Assembly (NCBI GenBank): GCA_035294855.1
Contig: DATGKD010000135.1
Span: forward strand, 1-8,524
DNA from: DATGKD01 sp035294855
GTDB lineage: Bacteria; Actinomycetota; Acidimicrobiia; Acidimicrobiales; UBA8190
Direction: 5' to 3'
Length of the DNA: 8,524 nt
A program made the position numbers and the translations under genes. The notes beneath the pieces are model-generated. The model searched no databases and was not told where the DNA came from. It saw only the letters and a list, made by a program, of their open reading frames with translations. Shown here one piece after another: positions 6,740 to 8,524 of this stretch (its first letter is position 1; each line of letters begins with the position of its first letter).

Positions 6740-8311
6740 TCACCCGAGCCGTGCCGAATCGGTAGAGGCCAAAGTCCCGAGCGAGCGGTGGGTGCCTCCC
6801 CCCGTCGTGGGTGGGCTGAGGCAGGCGCGCAGCGCCCTCACCGCCGAGGCCACGTGGTCGTCATCGGTGCCGTGCTCGGTGTCCACCGTGACAGCTCGGC
6901 TCCATGGCACCGCGGTGGCCGCCATCGCCCGCACGACCCCTTCGTCCGCGCCCGACACGTCGCCGCCGCGCTGCCGTCGGGCTCGGACCCGGGCCTCGGC
7001 GACTCGCGGAGGCACGGTGCACCGCAGAACGACCAGGTCGCTCGTCGTGGTGTCGGCCAGCTCCTCGACGGCGCGCCGAAAGGCCGGGTCGTTGAAGGTG
7101 GCGTCCAGGACGACCGGCTGGCCGCGCACGATGAGCTCTCCTGCCCGTTCGAGCATCGTCCGGTACGTCCGGGCCGTCGCCGCGGGCGCGTAGGCGCCGG
7201 CTTCGAACGACGCCGTCAGCGGCTGGGCGTCATCGCGTACACCCATGATCTCTCGGCGGATGTCGTCCGACCGGAGGACCGGCCATCCGAGCCGCTCCCC
7301 CACGGCGCGAGCCAAGGTGGACTTGCCGGTGCCGGGAAGGCCGGCGACGACGCCGAGGATGACGCGTCCGGCCTCCAGATGGTCGTGCGCCAGCGATAGG
7401 AGGCTCCTCGCCTGGGCGCGGTCCCCGCCGGCCACACTTGACTGGTCTCCGGCTGCCGATCGTTGGGTGGAGCGGAGGCAGGCCACCTCCGACCGGATGA
7501 CCGCACGCTGCGCGCAGTAGTGGTGCAGGAGGGTCACCGGAAAGCGGTCACCAGCCGCCTCGCGGTAACTGCGAACGAACTCCCGGGCGACCGCCGGCGC
7601 GCCCAGATGCTCGAGGTCCATGGCCAAGAATGCGATGTCGGCGACCACGTCGATGTGTCGCAGCTCGTCGTCGAAGTCGATGCAGTCGAGCACGCGGGGC
7701 CCGTCGTCGAGAAGGAACACGTCGTTCGCCAGCAGGTCGCCGTGACCGTCGCAGACCCGCCCACCCGCGATGCGTTCCTCGAACAGTGGGCCCCGCCCTC
7801 GCAGGTACCTCGTGGCCAACCCGTCGACGTGCTCGAGCGAGGGCGTGTCCCCCAGTGCAGCGGTGAATGGCGTCAGGGCGTCGAAGCAGCGCCTCCAGGT
7901 TCGGGCGATCGCGCTCGGGCGGGCGCCGGCGTCGATCTCCTCCGACCGCTCCGCGCCGGCATGGAACATGGCGAGCAGCCGGGCAAGGCGCGGCAGCTGA
8001 CCGGCGAGCGCAGGGTCACCGCTCGCCGCCATCGACGCCAGGCTCCTTCCCTCAGGGAGACGGCGCATGACCACGGCATGGTCGAGCAGGACGGCCGCCA
8101 TCTTGACGTCCGCCACACCGAGGTACACGTCAGGGCTGAGTCGACGGTTCGACGCCACCTCCGCGTCGCACGCTCTGCGCCGTTGCTCGATACTCGTGAA
8201 ATCGACGAACGGCAGGCGCAGAGGCTTCTTGTACTTGAGCACCACGTCGTCGTAGAAGACGAGCACCGACGCATGGGTCTCCACCACGCGCGGAGGCTCG
8301 TGGTCCGTCAC
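6740..8311 (-). CDS. Fused aminoglycoside-phosphotransferase-like / P-loop kinase (Rv2004c-type)
   Basis: I start this gene at the GTG at 8311, giving 523 residues. That GTG overlaps the TGA of the preceding stress-protein gene as GTGA. An upstream in-frame start at 8389 would overlap that gene by 82 bases. The N-terminal half is a COG2187-like phosphotransferase: VLVFYDDVVLKYKKPLRLPF near residue 16, EVASNRRLSPDVYLGV near 51, the catalytic-loop motif GHGDLLAND at 189-197 and CIDFDDELRHIDVVADIAFL near 210. The C-terminal half is a COG0645-like P-loop kinase: GLPGTGKST at 324-332, RSDDIRRE at 347, VVLDATF at 400 and an Arg-rich lid (ARVRARRQRG) near 440. Its substrate is unknown; an antibiotic target should not be assumed. 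The same fusion beside a universal stress protein is the M. tuberculosis Rv2004c-Rv2005c arrangement. The last 25 residues (SPPTTGGGTH onward) are low in complexity. It is probably cotranscribed with ppsA 10 bases downstream. Confidence 0.87.
   Translation of the reverse strand: MTDHEPPRVVETHASVLVFYDDVVLKYKKPLRLPFVDFTSIEQRRRACDAEVASNRRLSPDVYLGVADVKMAAVLLDHAVVMRRLPEGRSLASMAASGDPALAGQLPRLARLLAMFHAGAERSEEIDAGARPSAIARTWRRCFDALTPFTAALGDTPSLEHVDGLATRYLRGRGPLFEERIAGGRVCDGHGDLLANDVFLLDDGPRVLDCIDFDDELRHIDVVADIAFLAMDLEHLGAPAVAREFVRSYREAAGDRFPVTLLHHYCAQRAVIRSEVACLRSTQRSAAGDQSSVAGGDRAQARSLLSLAHDHLEAGRVILGVVAGLPGTGKSTLARAVGERLGWPVLRSDDIRREIMGVRDDAQPLTASFEAGAYAPAATARTYRTMLERAGELIVRGQPVVLDATFNDPAFRRAVEELADTTTSDLVVLRCTVPPRVAEARVRARRQRGGDVSGADEGVVRAMAATAVPWSRAVTVDTEHGTDDDHVASAVRALRACLSPPTTGGGTHRSLGTLASTDSARLG
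6762..6781 (-). promoter_or_regulatory. Possible DosR-like operator upstream of ppsA
   Basis: The minus strand reads CTCGGGACTTTGGCCTCTAC, centred about 43 bases before the ppsA GTG and inside the last codons of the kinase gene. The first half agrees almost fully with the DosR/DevR consensus half-site (TTSGGGACTWW); the second half is degenerate. I count about 14 of 20 positions. The gene content around it (universal stress protein, Rv2004c-like kinase) makes the match more interesting, but the stretch also encodes SLGTLAST of the kinase, and no response-regulator gene is in the window. Treat as a candidate only. Confidence 0.25.
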
Positions 8312-8524
8312 GTCGAACCCGCCGTGTTCGACGACGGCGTCCTGAGGTGGACGGACCGCTGGGCCCACGCCAGCGGCACGAGCAGGCACGGCACCGGGAG
8401 CTCACCGAGCACCGAGCGCACCAGCCGCGCGTGTCCTTCGGGTGCGACGTGCCGCCAGGGGAGGACGAGGACGTCGGCGTGCGCGGCCGCCTTCTGGAGC
8501 TCGTCACCGGGTGCACCGGTCACG
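8308..8524 (-). CDS. Universal stress protein-like, C-terminal fragment (start outside window)
   Basis: The reading frame enters from the right edge and ends at TGA (8310-8308). The visible 71-72 residues read TGAPGDELQKAAAHADVLVLPWRH, then VAPEGHARLVRSVLGEL, then PVPCLLVPL. This follows the last alpha/beta/alpha/beta part of a Usp fold, where ADLIVVG-x-RG, LLGSVS and CPVLVVP are typical. The glycine-rich ATP-binding signature (G-x2-G-x9-G-S/T) is not preserved: the VGSRG position is LPWRH and the LLGS position is LVRS. It may therefore be a non-ATP-binding member or a divergent sensor. After the last strand it has an extra 20-residue tail (WAQRSVHLRTPSS and on). Universal stress proteins act in dormancy, hypoxia and starvation. 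Its stop overlaps the kinase start by four bases, so the two are very likely translationally coupled. Confidence 0.65.
   Translation of the reverse strand, partial: VTGAPGDELQKAAAHADVLVLPWRHVAPEGHARLVRSVLGELPVPCLLVPLAWAQRSVHLRTPSSNTAGST

Noticed and set aside
4024..6765. A 913-codon open frame on the + strand, opposite PEP synthase.
   Set aside because: It covers almost exactly the antisense of ppsA, its translation is rich in Arg, His, Gly and Val without any recognisable domain, and such frames are expected opposite GC-rich genes with strong third-position G/C. The minus-strand frame has intact catalytic motifs.
6740..8311. Reading the phosphotransferase half as an aminoglycoside resistance gene.
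   Set aside because: The fold is shared, but the motifs follow the COG2187-type chromosomal family fused to a P-loop kinase and the context is stress metabolism; nothing supports an antibiotic substrate.

Overview
The window is very GC-rich, tightly packed bacterial DNA. It contains one complete giant surface-protein gene, three other complete genes and two genes cut by the window edges. Several traits point to an actinobacterium (Actinomycetota): the base composition, frequent GTG starts, a sortase-type LAFTG sorting signal, a domain resembling mycobacterial low-molecular-weight antigen MTB12, and a Rv2004c-like fusion kinase beside a universal stress protein gene. The class cannot be fixed from the sequence. 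Acidimicrobiia or another lineage outside the classic model genera is plausible, but that is inference.

Layout from left to right: (1) positions 3-440, + strand, the 3' part of a small cupin-like gene whose beginning lies outside the window. (2) Positions 359-3898, - strand, a 1179-residue secreted and wall-anchored protein. It has a signal peptide, four divergent repeats of about 175-220 residues that each carry one conserved cysteine near each end, an MTB12-like domain with four cysteines, a Ser/Thr/Pro-rich stalk, LAFTG, one membrane helix and an unusually long tail. It converges on the cupin-like gene. (3) A 137-base gap without a gene. (4) Positions 4048-8524, - strand, a compact gene series read right to left: the C-terminal end of a universal stress protein, a fused phosphotransferase/P-loop kinase, phosphoenolpyruvate synthase, and a small conserved protein of 82 residues.

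The right-hand series looks like one operon. The stress protein stop and the kinase start overlap as GTGA, only 10 bases separate the kinase from PEP synthase, and 21 bases separate PEP synthase from the small gene. The pairing of a universal stress protein with this kind of fusion kinase matches the M. tuberculosis dormancy (DosR) gene pair Rv2005c-Rv2004c. A sequence resembling a DosR box half-site lies just upstream of the PEP synthase start. The working picture is a stress or low-energy response module that redirects carbon from pyruvate to PEP. The regulatory part of that picture is inference. No RNA gene, insertion sequence, CRISPR array or replication origin was seen.
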